A stretch of 64,000 nucleotides of DNA from Staphylococcus marylandisciuri (GCF_025519785.1 NZ_JAOPKZ010000006.1:89455-153454); one strand, 5' to 3'. Positions 37,886 to 49,011 are shown, counted from the first letter of the stretch. Notes: generated by a model not told the origin, from the sequence alone. Program-made: numbers and translations.

Positions 37886-38455
37886 ATGATACGGAAAGCT
37901 AGAGAGAAAGATAGGGATGAAGTTGCAAAACTCATTTATTTAATTTGGCAGGGACTAGATACCCCTATGGTGAGAGAAATTGAGAAAGAACGTTTGCTGC
38001 GTATCATACAATTAAGTATGAGTGAAGTTAAATATCGTAGTCATATAGACCACACTTGGGTGTGTGAACTAGAAGGTCGGGTTGCAGGTTTTCTGATTGC
38101 TTATCCAGGACAGTATGAGATGCAACTGGAGCATGCTTGGTTAGACCTAGACTTGGATGAGGATATCAAGGCATATGGTTTGCCTATGCCAACTAAAGAA
38201 GCGCGTGACGATGAATATTATATTGAATCGATTGCAACATTTCCTGAATTTAGAGGTAGAGGAGTAGCGACCCATTTAATTCAGGCAATTATTCAAGCTC
38301 ATCCTTATGAAAAAATAAGTTTAAATTGTGATAAGTCGAATGATAAAGCATTAAGATTGTATAAGAAATTAGGCTTTCTGATTGATTCAGAGATTGATCT
38401 ATACCACCACGATCATTATCATATGATTTATGAGAGCGATAGGAAGGATTCTTGA
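37886..38455 (+). CDS. GNAT family N-acetyltransferase
   Basis: A 189-residue acetyl-CoA-dependent transferase. The fold is seen from the start (MIRKAREKDRDEVAKLIYLIW) and the acetyl-CoA loop FRGRGVATHLI is at about residues 117-127, followed by NCDKSNDKALRLYKKLGF. The acceptor is not known. GGTGGGG lies 5 bases before the ATG. It stands alone between the amidase remnant and a hairpin region. Confidence 0.88.
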   Translation: MIRKAREKDRDEVAKLIYLIWQGLDTPMVREIEKERLLRIIQLSMSEVKYRSHIDHTWVCELEGRVAGFLIAYPGQYEMQLEHAWLDLDLDEDIKAYGLPMPTKEARDDEYYIESIATFPEFRGRGVATHLIQAIIQAHPYEKISLNCDKSNDKALRLYKKLGFLIDSEIDLYHHDHYHMIYESDRKDS

Positions 38456-38671
38456 TCGAAATAACTAGGTGCTCAAACATTTCTAAAGTTAATATTTAAC
38501 TTACTTCAGGTAGAAGTCGCCTATCCTCCATAGGTGGGTGATGAATGCTGTTTGGTATAAAGGTTACTGTTGGTAACGCGAGAACGGACATGTAAGGCTT
38601 AGCGTCTTGTTATATTGTTCTATATTATAATCAGCCTGGAAGAGAAACCATTTAGTATAACAAAGATAAAA

Positions 38672-38733
38672 GCCAGCACTGCCTCGCATGTCTAAGAAAT
38701 TATCCTTAGGCATACAAGCCCAATAGTGCTGGC
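38672..38733. repeat. Hairpin with GCCAGCACT / AGTGCTGGC arms
   Basis: Nine-base perfect arms enclosing about 44 nt, immediately followed by a 128-bp repeat at 38737. Similar arms occur at 45654-45764 and 48779-48842. Confidence 0.7.
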
Positions 38734-38736
38734 TAA

Positions 38737-38935
38737 GGGAGCGGGACAGAAATCTAATTTGAACAAAAAAGATTTCGTAGTCTCGCCCCGGCAAGGATGA
38801 CTAGAATTGAAAAAAGCTTGATACAAGCGCATTTTCAAATCAGTCATCTACTGCCGAGATGTTGAAGAGGCGTGGATTTATCTCCCAGCCTCTTTCTCTC
38901 TAGTCAAAGACCATTATGTCCCAGTCTCAGTTAGA
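38737..38935 (+). repeat. 128-bp repeat with GGATTTATCTCCCAGCCTC tail
   Basis: Full unit from 38737 to about 38866, then the tail with CTTTCTCTCTAGTCAAAGACC. The rest of 38456-39110 holds no gene. Confidence 0.87.
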
Positions 38936-39110
38936 ACTATTTCGATTGTTACTCGAATATAAGTTGCTTGCCTTTATCAAGCTAACTTTATAGTACCTAG
39001 TGGTTCGCTTAGCGTCATCCTAGTCATCGTTGTAAGATTGAAAAGTTAAATCTTGTAAGTGTTAAGACTAAGAATTAAACGCAGTACGGATAGTTTTTTA
39101 AAATAGTTAA

Positions 39111-40049
39111 TTAAATAACCCCTGCTAAGGCACTGAGATAAATACCTAAAGCGTACAATATACCAAAGATAGTATTTGTTTTACCAGTAGCAGCCATAGC
39201 TGGCATCATTGATTGAGGTGTATCATTTTTCTTAAAGCGACGGATCGCTTTTACTGGCATATTAAAAGATAAAAGTACGATTAAATAGAATAAAGAACCC
39301 GCCGGATGGAAAATAATGAGTCCAATTACATATAAGTATGCCAAAATGTAAAGCAGAGCCATCAATCTGACTGAATTATTCTTACCTAATAGTATAGGTA
39401 GCGTCTTTCGACCACTTTCTTTGTCTTTAACTCGATCGCGGATGTTATTAGCCATATTAATGAGACCAATAGTTATGACGATAGGGATACTAATCCAAAA
39501 GGCATAGGGTTGAAAGTTACCTGTTTGTATAAAGAATGAAATTAAGATAATAATCATACCCATAAATACGCCTGCAAATAATTCGCCAAATGGGGTCCAT
39601 GATATAGGGAAAGGACCACCAGTGTATAAATAGCCGACTGCCATACAGACGAGACCTATTGGAAGAATCCAGAATGAGCTTTGAACTGCAAGGAATATTC
39701 CTAATAAAGCAGCTATGACATAAAAAGCAATTGCTAAGTTAAGGACTAGTTTAGGGCTCATACCATTGCGTACTATTGCACCACCTATACCTACTGAAGT
39801 GTGGTCATCTAATCCTTTTTTAAAATCGTAATATTCGTTAAACATATTAGTAGCAGCTTGAATCAGTAGACATGCGATAAGCATTGCTAAAAACAAACTC
39901 AGCTTTAAATGATCTTCACTGCCCGTTATAAACAATTTAGCTGTAGCGGTGCCTACTAACACGGGAACTATTGATGCTGTAAGCGTATGGGGTCTCATTA
40001 ATTGCCAATATTTACGCACTGTGGAATACTGCTGATATTGAGATGCCAT
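39111..40049 (-). CDS. menA: 1,4-dihydroxy-2-naphthoate polyprenyltransferase MenA
   Basis: About 312 residues, 8-9 membrane helices, UbiA family. It joins the polyprenyl chain to the naphthoate ring in menaquinone synthesis. The first Asp-rich motif is NMFNEYYDFKKGLDD (about residues 66-80) and the second NMANNIRDRVKDKESGRKT (about 195-213). An upstream in-frame TTG (40058) is inside the ribosome binding region; ATG 40049 is 9 bases after AGAGGA. It is divergent from the menFDHB operon. Confidence 0.95.
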   Translation of the reverse strand: MASQYQQYSTVRKYWQLMRPHTLTASIVPVLVGTATAKLFITGSEDHLKLSLFLAMLIACLLIQAATNMFNEYYDFKKGLDDHTSVGIGGAIVRNGMSPKLVLNLAIAFYVIAALLGIFLAVQSSFWILPIGLVCMAVGYLYTGGPFPISWTPFGELFAGVFMGMIIILISFFIQTGNFQPYAFWISIPIVITIGLINMANNIRDRVKDKESGRKTLPILLGKNNSVRLMALLYILAYLYVIGLIIFHPAGSLFYLIVLLSFNMPVKAIRRFKKNDTPQSMMPAMAATGKTNTIFGILYALGIYLSALAGVI

Positions 40050-40231
40050 TCGTATCAATCCTCTTATTCATATATTTATTTTTTATTAATCAAATTAATT
40101 TTAATAGAACTTTTAAAAGAGGTCAAATTGGCGATAATTGTAAATGATTTTAAGCAATAATAAATACACAATTTTATAAAGATGGTACAATGTTATAATG
40201 GAAAAAAATTGAGTTGAAAGAAGTGACATTA

Positions 40232-41584
40232 ATGACTGTGGAAGTCAAGGATAATGAAATCATTCAAGCTGTATATCAAAGTAACCTTGATTTTGTATCA
40301 GTAGAAGCGAAGATTGACCGTGAGTTAGACCCGGTTGAACTCTTTCAATTGACGGATGATGAAGCAGGCAATCGCTTTTATTATAAAAAGAATGATAACA
40401 CGCTTTCATTTTTCGGTATGAAGGCTTTAAAGAGATATAAGAATGATTTTGAAAGTAAGCAATCTATCTTTCACGAATGGGAAAAAGACAAGGCTAAAAT
40501 CGAGTGTATCCATCCGCACTCTGAAAAACATCATTTAAAAATTTGCGGGGGCTTTCAATTTTCAGCGCATAAATCTGGAGACGAGTGGCGTCAATTTGGT
40601 ATAAATCACTTTATTCTGCCTGAAATATTAGCGACAATGGAACAAGGAGTAACATATATAACTTATACCGTGCCACGTGAGGAATTTGACATTAACCATT
40701 TTAAAGCTGTCATTCAACAGCTACTACGTCGTCCTGAGAATCACATATTAGCTCCTCAAAACATCAGACGTATAGAAGATATTTTTAAAGATGAGTGGCG
40801 TGACCTAGTAGCTGAAACGATAAAGCAATTAGATGAGACAAATAAGATTGTACTTTCAAGACGTCGATTAGTACAATTCGAAGAAGAAATCATGGTTCCT
40901 TATTTGTTACAGCGTGCGCTGAGTGGAGAACAAAATAGCTATCTGTTTGTATTAGAATCTGAAGACAGTATATTCTTTTCACAAACACCTGAGCAATTGA
41001 TAGAAGTTAAAAATAATGTGTTGTTCACTAAGGCAGTAGCAGGTACGATACCTCGCACGCATCGCTGTGAAGAGGATAGAAAAAATATTCAGGCGTTCCT
41101 TTCTAATAAGAAGAACCGGAAAGAACATCAATTTGTGGTTAACAGCATTATCGACGATATAAGTGAACATGTAACAGACTATGATTATAACCGTGAGCCT
41201 GAAATATTAACTAATGATCATCTTTATCATCTATATACTCAAATTAGAGCTGAATTAAAAGAAAATGCTTATATAAGGTTATTAGATCGTCTCCATCCAA
41301 CACCTGCTTTAGGCGGGTTTCCTAAAGAAGAAGCTAGAGAGTATATTGAAACGAAGGAATTTGGAACTAGAGGACTATATGGCGCTCCAGTAGGATATAT
41401 AGATTTAGACGACGATTGTGAATTTATCGTAGCGATCAGATCGATGTTAATCAAACACAATCAGGCGACATTGTTCGCTGGCTGTGGAATCGTTTGTAAT
41501 TCAGATCCTGACGCAGAAGTAGAGGAAACAGCAGTGAAGTTTAAACCAATGATGAAAGCATTAGGAGTAGAATCTTATGAATAA
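40232..41584 (+). CDS. menF: Isochorismate synthase MenF
   Basis: About 450 residues of the chorismate-binding family. It converts chorismate to isochorismate at the start of menaquinone synthesis. Hallmarks in the C-terminal half: [54 protein letters not shown] and [21 protein letters not shown] 40214 is in frame, but GAAGTGA lies before ATG 40232, which gives the usual start. A TATAAT box is at 40194-40199. Its end overlaps menD by 8 bases. Confidence 0.94.
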   Translation: MTVEVKDNEIIQAVYQSNLDFVSVEAKIDRELDPVELFQLTDDEAGNRFYYKKNDNTLSFFGMKALKRYKNDFESKQSIFHEWEKDKAKIECIHPHSEKHHLKICGGFQFSAHKSGDEWRQFGINHFILPEILATMEQGVTYITYTVPREEFDINHFKAVIQQLLRRPENHILAPQNIRRIEDIFKDEWRDLVAETIKQLDETNKIVLSRRRLVQFEEEIMVPYLLQRALSGEQNSYLFVLESEDSIFFSQTPEQLIEVKNNVLFTKAVAGTIPRTHRCEEDRKNIQAFLSNKKNRKEHQFVVNSIIDDISEHVTDYDYNREPEILTNDHLYHLYTQIRAELKENAYIRLLDRLHPTPALGGFPKEEAREYIETKEFGTRGLYGAPVGYIDLDDDCEFIVAIRSMLIKHNQATLFAGCGIVCNSDPDAEVEETAVKFKPMMKALGVESYE

Positions 41585-43256
41585 ACATATTGAGGCATTA
41601 ACGCAACAAGTGTATAAGTTAGCGTCTGACATGTATGCTTATGGTATCCGTGAGGTGGTGATTAGTCCAGGATCACGTTCAACACCGTTAGCTATAGCGT
41701 TTGCAGCCCATCCTGAAATTAAAGTTTGGGTGCATCCCGATGAAAGAAGTGCAGCGTTCTTTGCTTTAGGATTAATGAAAGGCAGTGAAAGACCTGTAGG
41801 TATACTCTGTACTTCGGGGACTGCTGCAGCTAATTATACACCTGCTATAGCAGAGGCTCACATCAGCAGATTACCGCTAGTAGTCCTGACGAGCGATCGC
41901 CCTCATGAATTGCGCGGAATTGGCGCCCCACAAGCGATTAATCAAGGTCGGATGTTTGATAATTACACGCAATACCAATTCGACTTTCCAGTAGCTGATG
42001 GTAATGACTCTCAAGCTATGGTTAAAACAATTAACTTTCAACTTCAGAAAGCCAGTCAACACCTGTATGGGCCTCACAGAGGACCCATACACTTTAACCT
42101 GCCATTTAGAGAACCGTTAACACCCAATTTAGAGTTAAGAACACAACTTCAAACAGAGGACTACACCATCCCACACTATCAAAAGAGTGCATCAATTGAA
42201 CCTATCGAGTCGATCTTAAATAAACCTAAAGCGCTTATTGTAGTCGGTGATATGCAACACCAAGAAGTTGATCAGATATTAAAGTACTCGACTATTCACG
42301 ATGTACCTATCTTGGCAGATCCTCTCAGTCAACTGAGACAATCTCAACACCCTAATATCGTGACTACTTATGATTTATTGTTTAGAGCTAATTTAACTGC
42401 CGAACCTGATTACATTATCAGAGTAGGTAAGCCAGTAGTGTCTAAAGCAACGAACAAGTGGTTAGGAGAAACGACAGCATATCAGATTCTCGTTCAAAAT
42501 AATGATCAACCTGATTCTTATCCCATCGCACCTGATATATCTTATGAAATGTCTGCTAACGACTTCTTTAGACAGATTAATGAAAGAAGAAAGGGTCAGC
42601 GTACTGATTGGTTAAAAAAATGGCGACTGTTGGAAGAGCGTGCGCGAGTGGAAGTTGAGGATTATAAACGGAGAGCAGTTGATGAATCAGGCTACGTAGC
42701 TCATCTGCTTGATAAATTAAATAGTGATGAGGCGCTATTTATTAGCAATAGTATGCCTATTAGAGATGTTGATAACTTAGCGATTAATTGCGAAGCAAAG
42801 CTATTTGCTAATAGAGGAGCTAACGGAATTGATGGCGTCGTTTCGACTGCATTAGGAATGGCAGTCCATCAGAAGACCACGTTGCTTATAGGTGATCTAG
42901 CTTTTTATCATGATATGAATGGACTGTTGATGTCTAAATTGTATGATATCAATTTAAATATTGTCCTTCTTAATAATGATGGTGGGGGGATCTTCTCCTA
43001 TTTACCTCAAAAAGAGGCAGCCAGCAATTATTTTGAAGAACTGTTTGGTACACCCACTGGTTTGAACTTTGAACATGCAGCTTCACTATATCATTTCACT
43101 TATCATCGTTATGAGCGATTGGAACCGTTTAAACAATTGCAATTATCTCATGTCGGTTCACACATTTATGAAATTATAACGCAGCGTGAGGATAATCTAA
43201 CTCAGCATCAAATTCTATATAAGAAAATGAGTGATATTGCTAATGTTAAATTCTAG
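41577..43256 (+). CDS. menD: SEPHCHC synthase MenD
   Basis: A 559-residue thiamine diphosphate enzyme joining isochorismate and 2-oxoglutarate. The N-terminal PYR domain has [12 protein letters not shown] and the Glu-type cofactor region, and the C-terminal PP domain has [13 protein letters not shown] ... [18 protein letters not shown], the ThDP/Mg motif GDx(n)NN. Both sides overlap neighbours (8 bases with menF, 14 with menH), so the four genes form a translationally coupled operon. Confidence 0.96.
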   Translation: MNKHIEALTQQVYKLASDMYAYGIREVVISPGSRSTPLAIAFAAHPEIKVWVHPDERSAAFFALGLMKGSERPVGILCTSGTAAANYTPAIAEAHISRLPLVVLTSDRPHELRGIGAPQAINQGRMFDNYTQYQFDFPVADGNDSQAMVKTINFQLQKASQHLYGPHRGPIHFNLPFREPLTPNLELRTQLQTEDYTIPHYQKSASIEPIESILNKPKALIVVGDMQHQEVDQILKYSTIHDVPILADPLSQLRQSQHPNIVTTYDLLFRANLTAEPDYIIRVGKPVVSKATNKWLGETTAYQILVQNNDQPDSYPIAPDISYEMSANDFFRQINERRKGQRTDWLKKWRLLEERARVEVEDYKRRAVDESGYVAHLLDKLNSDEALFISNSMPIRDVDNLAINCEAKLFANRGANGIDGVVSTALGMAVHQKTTLLIGDLAFYHDMNGLLMSKLYDINLNIVLLNNDGGGIFSYLPQKEAASNYFEELFGTPTGLNFEHAASLYHFTYHRYERLEPFKQLQLSHVGSHIYEIITQREDNLTQHQILYKKMSDIANVKF

Positions 43257-44049
43257 CTTTTATCCAGCAACACGACAAACTAATAAATTACTTGTTATGC
43301 TACATGGGTTCATAAGTGATCAGCGAACTTTCGAATCACATCTACCCGTACTAACGCAAGAAGCAAATGTTCTGTTAGTCGATTTGCCAGGCCATGGCAA
43401 AGATGATTCTAAAGTTGACCACGAGTGGAATTTTAACTTTATAAACCAATCATTGGACGAGTTGTTTACTGAATACCAAGAATATCATTTGTATTTACAC
43501 GGTTATTCTATGGGTGGACGAGTGGCGCTGAATTATGCTATTTGCGGTAAGTTGCCATTGAAGGGGTTAATCCTTGAAAGTACGACCGCCGGCATTAAAC
43601 AGTATGATCACCAACAAGAACGTCTGTTGGTGGATCAATCAAGAGCTAAAGTTCTCGATATAGCAGGATTAGAAGTATTTGTGAATGATTGGGAGAAACT
43701 GCCATTATTTTACACTCAAAAGACACTGCCTAGAGATAAACAACGTGCTATACGTCAATTGAGGTTAGATCAGGATCCTAATCGGCTTGCTAAAGCGTTG
43801 CGCGACTATGGTACAGGTCGCATGCCGAATTTGTGGTCTAACCTCAATACTATTGAATGTGATACATTAATATTAGTAGGAGAATTGGATCAAAAGTTCT
43901 GTAGCATCGCTAAACAACTCGAAGAAGGTATTCCTGCTACAGATAAAGAGATTGTTTCTAATGTAGGTCATACTATTAACGTGGAAGATGGAGAGAAATT
44001 TGATAGAATAGTAATAAGCTTTTTAAATAAGGAGGACAAACATGTCTAG
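43243..44049 (+). CDS. menH: SHCHC synthase MenH (alpha/beta hydrolase)
   Basis: About 268 residues. It eliminates pyruvate from SEPHCHC. Oxyanion region [11 protein letters not shown], nucleophile elbow GYSMGGR and catalytic His in [13 protein letters not shown] are present. The upstream GTG at 43231 is possible, but ATG 43243 gives the length and N-terminus usual for staphylococcal MenH; this choice is moderately certain. It overlaps menD by 14 and menB by 8 bases. Confidence 0.9.
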   Translation: MLNSSFYPATRQTNKLLVMLHGFISDQRTFESHLPVLTQEANVLLVDLPGHGKDDSKVDHEWNFNFINQSLDELFTEYQEYHLYLHGYSMGGRVALNYAICGKLPLKGLILESTTAGIKQYDHQQERLLVDQSRAKVLDIAGLEVFVNDWEKLPLFYTQKTLPRDKQRAIRQLRLDQDPNRLAKALRDYGTGRMPNLWSNLNTIECDTLILVGELDQKFCSIAKQLEEGIPATDKEIVSNVGHTINVEDGEKFDRIVISFLNKEDKHV

Positions 44050-44860
44050 ACAGTGGGAGACTTTGAAAGAGTACAGTGAGATTAAATATGAATTCTATAA
44101 TGGTATAGCTAAGATAACTATTAATAGACCTGAAGTACGTAACGCATTCACACCTGATACAGTTCAAGAAATGATTGATGCATTTAGCCGTGCGCGTGAT
44201 AATGAAAATATATCTGTAATTATTCTCACAGGTGAAGGAGATAAAGCATTCTGCTCTGGAGGAGATCAGAAGAAGAGAGGCCACGGTGGTTATGTAGGCG
44301 GCGATCAAATCCCGCGTTTAAATGTGTTAGACTTACAAAGACTTATACGTGTTATACCTAAACCTGTTATCGCTATGGTTAGAGGTTATGCTATAGGTGG
44401 CGGAAATGTGCTGAATGTCGTTTGTGATTTAACGATTGCTGCTGATAATGCAATCTTCGGTCAAACAGGACCTAAAGTAGGCTCATTTGATGCAGGGTAC
44501 GGATCAGGATATTTAGCACGTATCGTAGGACATAAGAAGGCTCGTGAAATTTGGTACTTATGTCGTCAATATAACGCTCAAGAAGCCCTAGACATGGGCT
44601 TAGTAAACACAGTAGTCCCATTGGCTGACATTGAGGATGAAACGGTTAAATGGTGTGAGGAAATTATGCAACATTCACCTACAGCATTGCGTTTCTTAAA
44701 AGCTGCAATGAATGCTGACACAGATGGTTTAGCTGGTTTACAACAGATGGCTGGAGATGCCACATTACTATACTATACGACTGATGAAGCAAAAGAGGGT
44801 AGAGACGCCTTCAAAGAAAAACGTCAACCTGATTTTGATCAGTTCCCTAAATTCCCTTAA
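44042..44860 (+). CDS. menB: 1,4-dihydroxy-2-naphthoyl-CoA synthase MenB
   Basis: A 272-residue crotonase-fold enzyme closing the naphthoate ring. Crotonase features: [32 protein letters not shown] (the long MenB-specific loop) and [33 protein letters not shown]. The C-terminal [12 protein letters not shown] is diagnostic for MenB. AAGGAGG is 8 bases before the ATG, within the menH end. Last gene of the men operon. Confidence 0.97.
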   Translation: MSRQWETLKEYSEIKYEFYNGIAKITINRPEVRNAFTPDTVQEMIDAFSRARDNENISVIILTGEGDKAFCSGGDQKKRGHGGYVGGDQIPRLNVLDLQRLIRVIPKPVIAMVRGYAIGGGNVLNVVCDLTIAADNAIFGQTGPKVGSFDAGYGSGYLARIVGHKKAREIWYLCRQYNAQEALDMGLVNTVVPLADIEDETVKWCEEIMQHSPTALRFLKAAMNADTDGLAGLQQMAGDATLLYYTTDEAKEGRDAFKEKRQPDFDQFPKFP

Positions 44861-44887
44861 TATCAGAATCAAGATAAAGACTAAGAC

Positions 44888-44926
44888 AGCGATTGAGTGT
44901 ATTTAAGCATTCAATCGCTTTTTCTT
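44888..44926 (+). terminator. Terminator of the men operon
   Basis: AGCGATTGAGTG pairs with CATTCAATCGCT (one G-T pair), followed by TTTTTCTTTT. Confidence 0.9.
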
Positions 44927-45091
44927 TTATATGTCGATCAAAGTAAGTTATTTAGATTTTTCACTAAAAGTTATTTATACAACTTATATAAAAACATTAA
45001 CACATCATAAAACAAATCTTATTACTCTTAAATTAATATTTGACATATTTTTATTTTTAGAATATATTAAAAAGGATGAGGTGAGTGGATT

Positions 45092-45544
45092 ATGACAAGA
45101 AAGTACGATGATGAACTAAGAAAAGAGCTTTGTTTTTTGTTCTACGTAACAAATAAAGAAATAGTGAATCAATTTAATCAGTATTTAAAGCGGTACGATA
45201 TTAGTTTCCCAAATTACATTGTCTTGCTATATATCGATAATGACCGTCCAATCTATATAAAGACGCTTTGTGAAGAGCTTTATTTAGATTCAGGTACTAT
45301 CAGTCCGATTATTAAGCGACTTGAAAAGAAAGGGTTAATCAATCGTATACGTACGCTTGAGGATGAGCGACGGGTCAAGATTGAATTAACAGATAAGGGA
45401 ATAGAACTAAAGAAAGAATTTAGTAAAATTTCGGAAGATGTATTTCAACAATTTGATATGTCTGAAGAGGATACAATGAGTTATTATCATCTTTTACGCA
45501 AATTCACTGATCGTAACATCATTGCTAAGTATAAAAATCAATAA
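45092..45544 (+). CDS. MarR family regulator, OhrR/MgrA-like with one N-terminal Cys
   Basis: A 150-residue winged-helix regulator. The N-terminal LRKELCFLFYVTNKEIVNQF matches the segment that in OhrR, MgrA and SarZ carries the redox-sensing Cys; here it is at about residue 14. Recognition helix and wing are LDSGTISPIIKRLEKKGLINRIRTLEDERRVKIELTDKG. So it is probably a thiol-based one-Cys sensor. The target genes are unknown; no convincing palindrome is seen right upstream. It occupies the place held by the sspABC protease operon in S. aureus. AAAGGATGAGGTG precedes the ATG. Confidence 0.88.
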   Translation: MTRKYDDELRKELCFLFYVTNKEIVNQFNQYLKRYDISFPNYIVLLYIDNDRPIYIKTLCEELYLDSGTISPIIKRLEKKGLINRIRTLEDERRVKIELTDKGIELKKEFSKISEDVFQQFDMSEEDTMSYYHLLRKFTDRNIIAKYKNQ

Positions 45545-45653
45545 TTTCAGAATTTAATATTTAAAATTATGCATTGATTTATAGATGTATTGAAGAGCTT
45601 GGGATGTATAGCCCAATTCATTCTAAGGCTATAAGCGTGGCCCCGAAATTTCA

Positions 45654-45764
45654 GCCAGCACTTTTTAGTTCTGTTTGTCCGTCCAACACTCAGCATATCA
45701 GGAAGCGGCTTTATAAGGTTTCTTCCTAGTTGCTGATGTGATAGGCGACAATTAAAGCGCTGGC
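45654..45764. repeat. Long hairpin with GCCAGCACTTT / AAAGCGCTGGC arms
   Basis: Eleven-base arms (one G-T-type mismatch) enclose about 90 nt, between the rightward MarR gene and the leftward aminotransferase gene. Nothing else is seen in 45545-45844. Confidence 0.65.
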
Positions 45765-45844
45765 CTTCATCTTTCAATGTTGATCTTTTGAATATACAAA
45801 CCGAGTAGCTATCCCAGAAAGCGATGTCCCATGGTAAAGCTACC

Positions 45845-47005
45845 TTATTTATAATGTCTCTTTAAAAATTGCTCTAATCGCTTCATACCTTCTTTTAAAT
45901 CTTCTAAATTATATGCATAAGAGATCCGCACATGCCCCTTACCAATGTCGGTAAATGCGCTACCTGGAACCATTGCAAGATGTTCTTCTTCTAATAATTT
46001 CACACAAAAATCATAATCATCTTCTGTAAAATTTTGAATACTAGGGAAGACATAAAAGGCACCTTCAGGTTGAGCAGTTAATTCCAAACCTAATTGTTGT
46101 AATTTATTAACTAAAAAGTTCTTTCTTTTTATATAAGCTTGATTCATTATTTGAGGCGCTTCTAAGCCGTCCCTTAAAGCTGCTATACATGCTTTTTGTG
46201 CGGGGACATTAGTACAAATACAATTATAGGCATGCATAAATGTAAGCTTGTCGATTAAATACTCAGGGCCTAATAAGAATCCAAGGCGTATGCCTGTAGC
46301 TGAATGAGATTTACTCAAACCACTTATAAGTAAGAGCTGGTCTCTGATCTCACTAAATTCTGCAAACGATGTATGCTTACCAACAAATGTATTCTCGGCA
46401 TAAATCTCATCGCTAATAACGAAGATCTCTTTACCTTGAAGAACTTTAACGAGTGCCTCAACCTCATCGTGACTTAAAGTGACGCCTGTAGGGTTAGTAG
46501 GGTAATTTAATAATACCGCTTTAGTGCGTTTAGAAATATGTGATTCAAGCGCTTCTGGAGAAACTTTAAAGTCAGTTTGAGAGGTATCTATGTATACGGG
46601 TTGCCCACCGAGCGTCTTAATAAGAGGGATATAGCCAGCATATACCGGGCCGGGTATTAGAACCTCATCTCCTTCATCGATGATACTTCTCAAGGTAGTA
46701 TCTAAAGCTTCGCTAGCGCCATTTGTAATAATAATTTCTTCGGTACTATAATTGAACCCATAACGTGAGTTAAAGTATTGACGAATCGCCTCTCTGGCCT
46801 CAATTAATCCTTTATTGTGAGAATAACTCGTTTGGTCGTTGTCGATCGCTTCTATATATGCTTTCTTAACTACGTCTGGCATAGGGAAGTCAGGTTGTCC
46901 GATAGTAAGGTTGATACAATCATCCATGCCTTTCATGCGATTAGAGAATTGTCGTATGCTAGGAGCTTTCAAATGTTTTGAATGTTTATTTAATGATAAC
47001 TTCAT
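45845..47005 (-). CDS. PLP-dependent class I/II aminotransferase (PatA-like)
   Basis: About 386 residues. PLP-binding Lys in LISGLSKSHSATGIRLGF (about residue 228), the NYPTNPTGVTLS phosphate/ring region and the C-terminal SYAYNLEDLKEGMKRL Arg region are typical. Related enzymes include PatA-type N-acetyl-diaminopimelate and aromatic aminotransferases; the substrate cannot be fixed. It is likely cytoplasmic. AGGTG overlaps a GTG at 47014; ATG 47005 is used. Confidence 0.88.
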   Translation of the reverse strand: MKLSLNKHSKHLKAPSIRQFSNRMKGMDDCINLTIGQPDFPMPDVVKKAYIEAIDNDQTSYSHNKGLIEAREAIRQYFNSRYGFNYSTEEIIITNGASEALDTTLRSIIDEGDEVLIPGPVYAGYIPLIKTLGGQPVYIDTSQTDFKVSPEALESHISKRTKAVLLNYPTNPTGVTLSHDEVEALVKVLQGKEIFVISDEIYAENTFVGKHTSFAEFSEIRDQLLLISGLSKSHSATGIRLGFLLGPEYLIDKLTFMHAYNCICTNVPAQKACIAALRDGLEAPQIMNQAYIKRKNFLVNKLQQLGLELTAQPEGAFYVFPSIQNFTEDDYDFCVKLLEEEHLAMVPGSAFTDIGKGHVRISYAYNLEDLKEGMKRLEQFLKRHYK

Positions 47006-47108
47006 AATCTTCACCTCAAAAAAACCGAATTACAATCTCATATGTATAAGATAAACTATTAGAACTCTATCTTAACATACTAAGCATGTAACTCGGTTGG
47101 TATATAAT

Positions 47109-48116
47109 TTAAGGTTTAAATTTGGAAGGTTTCTGTAAATGAATGATCGGGTTAGACCATTTTACTACGAAATTAGTAGTTAAAATGTAAACAATCAGAC
47201 AGCTTAACCCAATCAAGTAAAGATAAGTCAAAATATTGATTGAATCTTTAAATGGATAGATTTCAAATCCTCTCACCACACCAATAACAAGGCCGTGCAG
47301 TAGATAAACTTGCAATGTACGGCGCCCGATATAAGTGTACCAATGACGACCTTGAGGCACGAGGTTTAACACTGAGAACATCATTATAAGAATGATGAAA
47401 TAAAGTATGAGTCGTTTAAGTGGACTATAGACTCCTTGCTTTCCATCTTCTAAAGACGTATAAGGCGAACTGCCGAGCAACCAATCTGAGTTAATAGGAT
47501 GGATGTAATAAATGACGAAAAATGAAATAATAATTGCTATTGAAATAGGTAACCAACGCTTGTCACGTAGAATAGTAGTATGGCGTTGTGTAAATAAATA
47601 ACCGATGTAAAACACTGGAAAGAAAATGATTGTGCGTGAAAAGCTAAGGTATTCGTTTATATTAGATGAAAAACCAGCAAATAGTGAAAATACTATAGCT
47701 ACTGGTAGAACGATATATGGTTTATAATCCTTTACAATAACTAATATGACATGAAATAAGAATAGTGTTAATAAAAACCATAAGGCAAAGACCGGATTGA
47801 AGGGATCAAAGGTCACTTCGTCTGTTTGCCCAGTAAAATAATAATATAAAGAAAAGAAAGCGAAGAAGATAAAATAAGGAATTAGTAATTTCTTTGAAAC
47901 CTTTTCAAGGTAACCTTGTTCGCCAATCTTTTTAGCAAAGTAACCTGAGATAAATAAGAATCCTGGCATATGGAAACTATAAATAGTTAGATATAACGCG
48001 GATAAGATAGGACTTGATGATGTATAAGGTTGTAATAGATGACCAAACACGACAAAAAAGATCAGTATAGCGCGTGCATTGTCGAAGTAATAGTCTCTAT
48101 GCATCGAATGGCCCAT
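47109..48116 (-). CDS. Acyltransferase 3 family membrane protein
   Basis: A 335-residue integral membrane protein with about 10 helices. The start HRDYYFDNARAILIFFVVFGHLLQPY carries the family His and Arg/Asn positions (DNARAILI ... GHLL), and FHMPGFLFISGYFAKK follows. Such proteins O-acetylate cell-envelope sugars or sit in glycolipid pathways. The actual substrate is unknown. AAAGGAG is 7 bases before the ATG. The same gene lies near atl in S. aureus. Confidence 0.88.
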   Translation of the reverse strand: MGHSMHRDYYFDNARAILIFFVVFGHLLQPYTSSSPILSALYLTIYSFHMPGFLFISGYFAKKIGEQGYLEKVSKKLLIPYFIFFAFFSLYYYFTGQTDEVTFDPFNPVFALWFLLTLFLFHVILVIVKDYKPYIVLPVAIVFSLFAGFSSNINEYLSFSRTIIFFPVFYIGYLFTQRHTTILRDKRWLPISIAIIISFFVIYYIHPINSDWLLGSSPYTSLEDGKQGVYSPLKRLILYFIILIMMFSVLNLVPQGRHWYTYIGRRTLQVYLLHGLVIGVVRGFEIYPFKDSINILTYLYLIGLSCLIVYILTTNFVVKWSNPIIHLQKPSKFKP

Positions 48117-48387
48117 TGTTTGTCTCCTTTAATAATTAATAATATCTAATAATTTATTATACATAAGTGGTAAATTGCAACAATATCGCATTTAATAGGT
48201 AAGCCATAGTATAAAAATCTTCTCGTCTCATTAACCTGAAAGACGAGAGGCTTAAAGGTTGATTGTAACACGTTTCAATTGAGTTAGACATCCTATAGAT
48301 ACTTCACTTGTAGTATTGAAATCGTGTGCGGAGGGTTAAGTCCTACTCTCATTGGGCTATGGTTATCTTTCATAATAATACAAGAGG

Positions 48388-48735
48388 TCAGTGCAAAAGC
48401 GTTGAGGGTTTAAGGAGAGCCGGGACATAAGGCTGGGACATAATGTAATGTCCCAGACCCTTTTAGCATCTTGGCAGTAGATGACTGAATTGAAAATGCG
48501 CTTGTATCAAGCTTTTTTCAATTCTAGTCATCCTTGCCGGGGCGGGACTACGAAATCTTTTATTCAAATTAGATTTCTGTCCCGCTCCCTTCAACATCTC
48601 GGCAGTAGATGACTGATTTGACGACGCGCTTGTATCAAGCTTTTTCAATTCTAGTCATCTTTGCCGGGGCGGGACTACGAAATCTTTTTATTCAAATTAG
48701 ATTTCTGTCCCGCTCCCACAAGCACAGCGAGTTGG
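48388..48735 (-). repeat. Two tandem 128-bp repeats in reverse orientation with partial end modules
   Basis: Reverse-oriented copies span about 48465-48589 and 48591-48717. They are preceded by AAGAGGTCAGTGCAAAAGCG and GGCTGGGACATAATGTAATG modules and followed by a partial STAR unit (AGCGAGTTGGGGTGG). Confidence 0.85.
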
Positions 48736-48778
48736 GGTGGTCCACCAAACGTTATATATCTGTCCGTTTAAAAGTTCA

Positions 48779-48842
48779 ACCAGCACTTTGGAGTCATATC
48801 TGCTAGAGTGTTTTTGCTCTAGACGTCAGACAAAGTGCTGGT
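48779..48842. repeat. Hairpin with ACCAGCACTTTG / CAAAGTGCTGGT arms
   Basis: Twelve-base perfect arms around about 40 nt, which contain a second small hairpin CTAGAG ... CTCTAG. The remainder of 48117-49011 holds no gene. Confidence 0.75.
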
Positions 48843-49011
48843 TTCTATTCTTCATATTAACCTTAGAAAGCTATGTTATTGAGTTATTTTTAATGTTTTT
48901 ATTATTTATTGCCACATATTTAGTTTGACGAGCCTTATACATACTATATGTTCCTGGAAGTTCGCTCAGTCGTTAAGTTTCAAATATATAGGATTACGTT
49001 AAGCAGTGAGC

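Noticed and set aside
45545..45844. Short minus-strand frame between MarR and aminotransferase genes
   Set aside because: It follows the CCAGCACT hairpin and has no coding signal.
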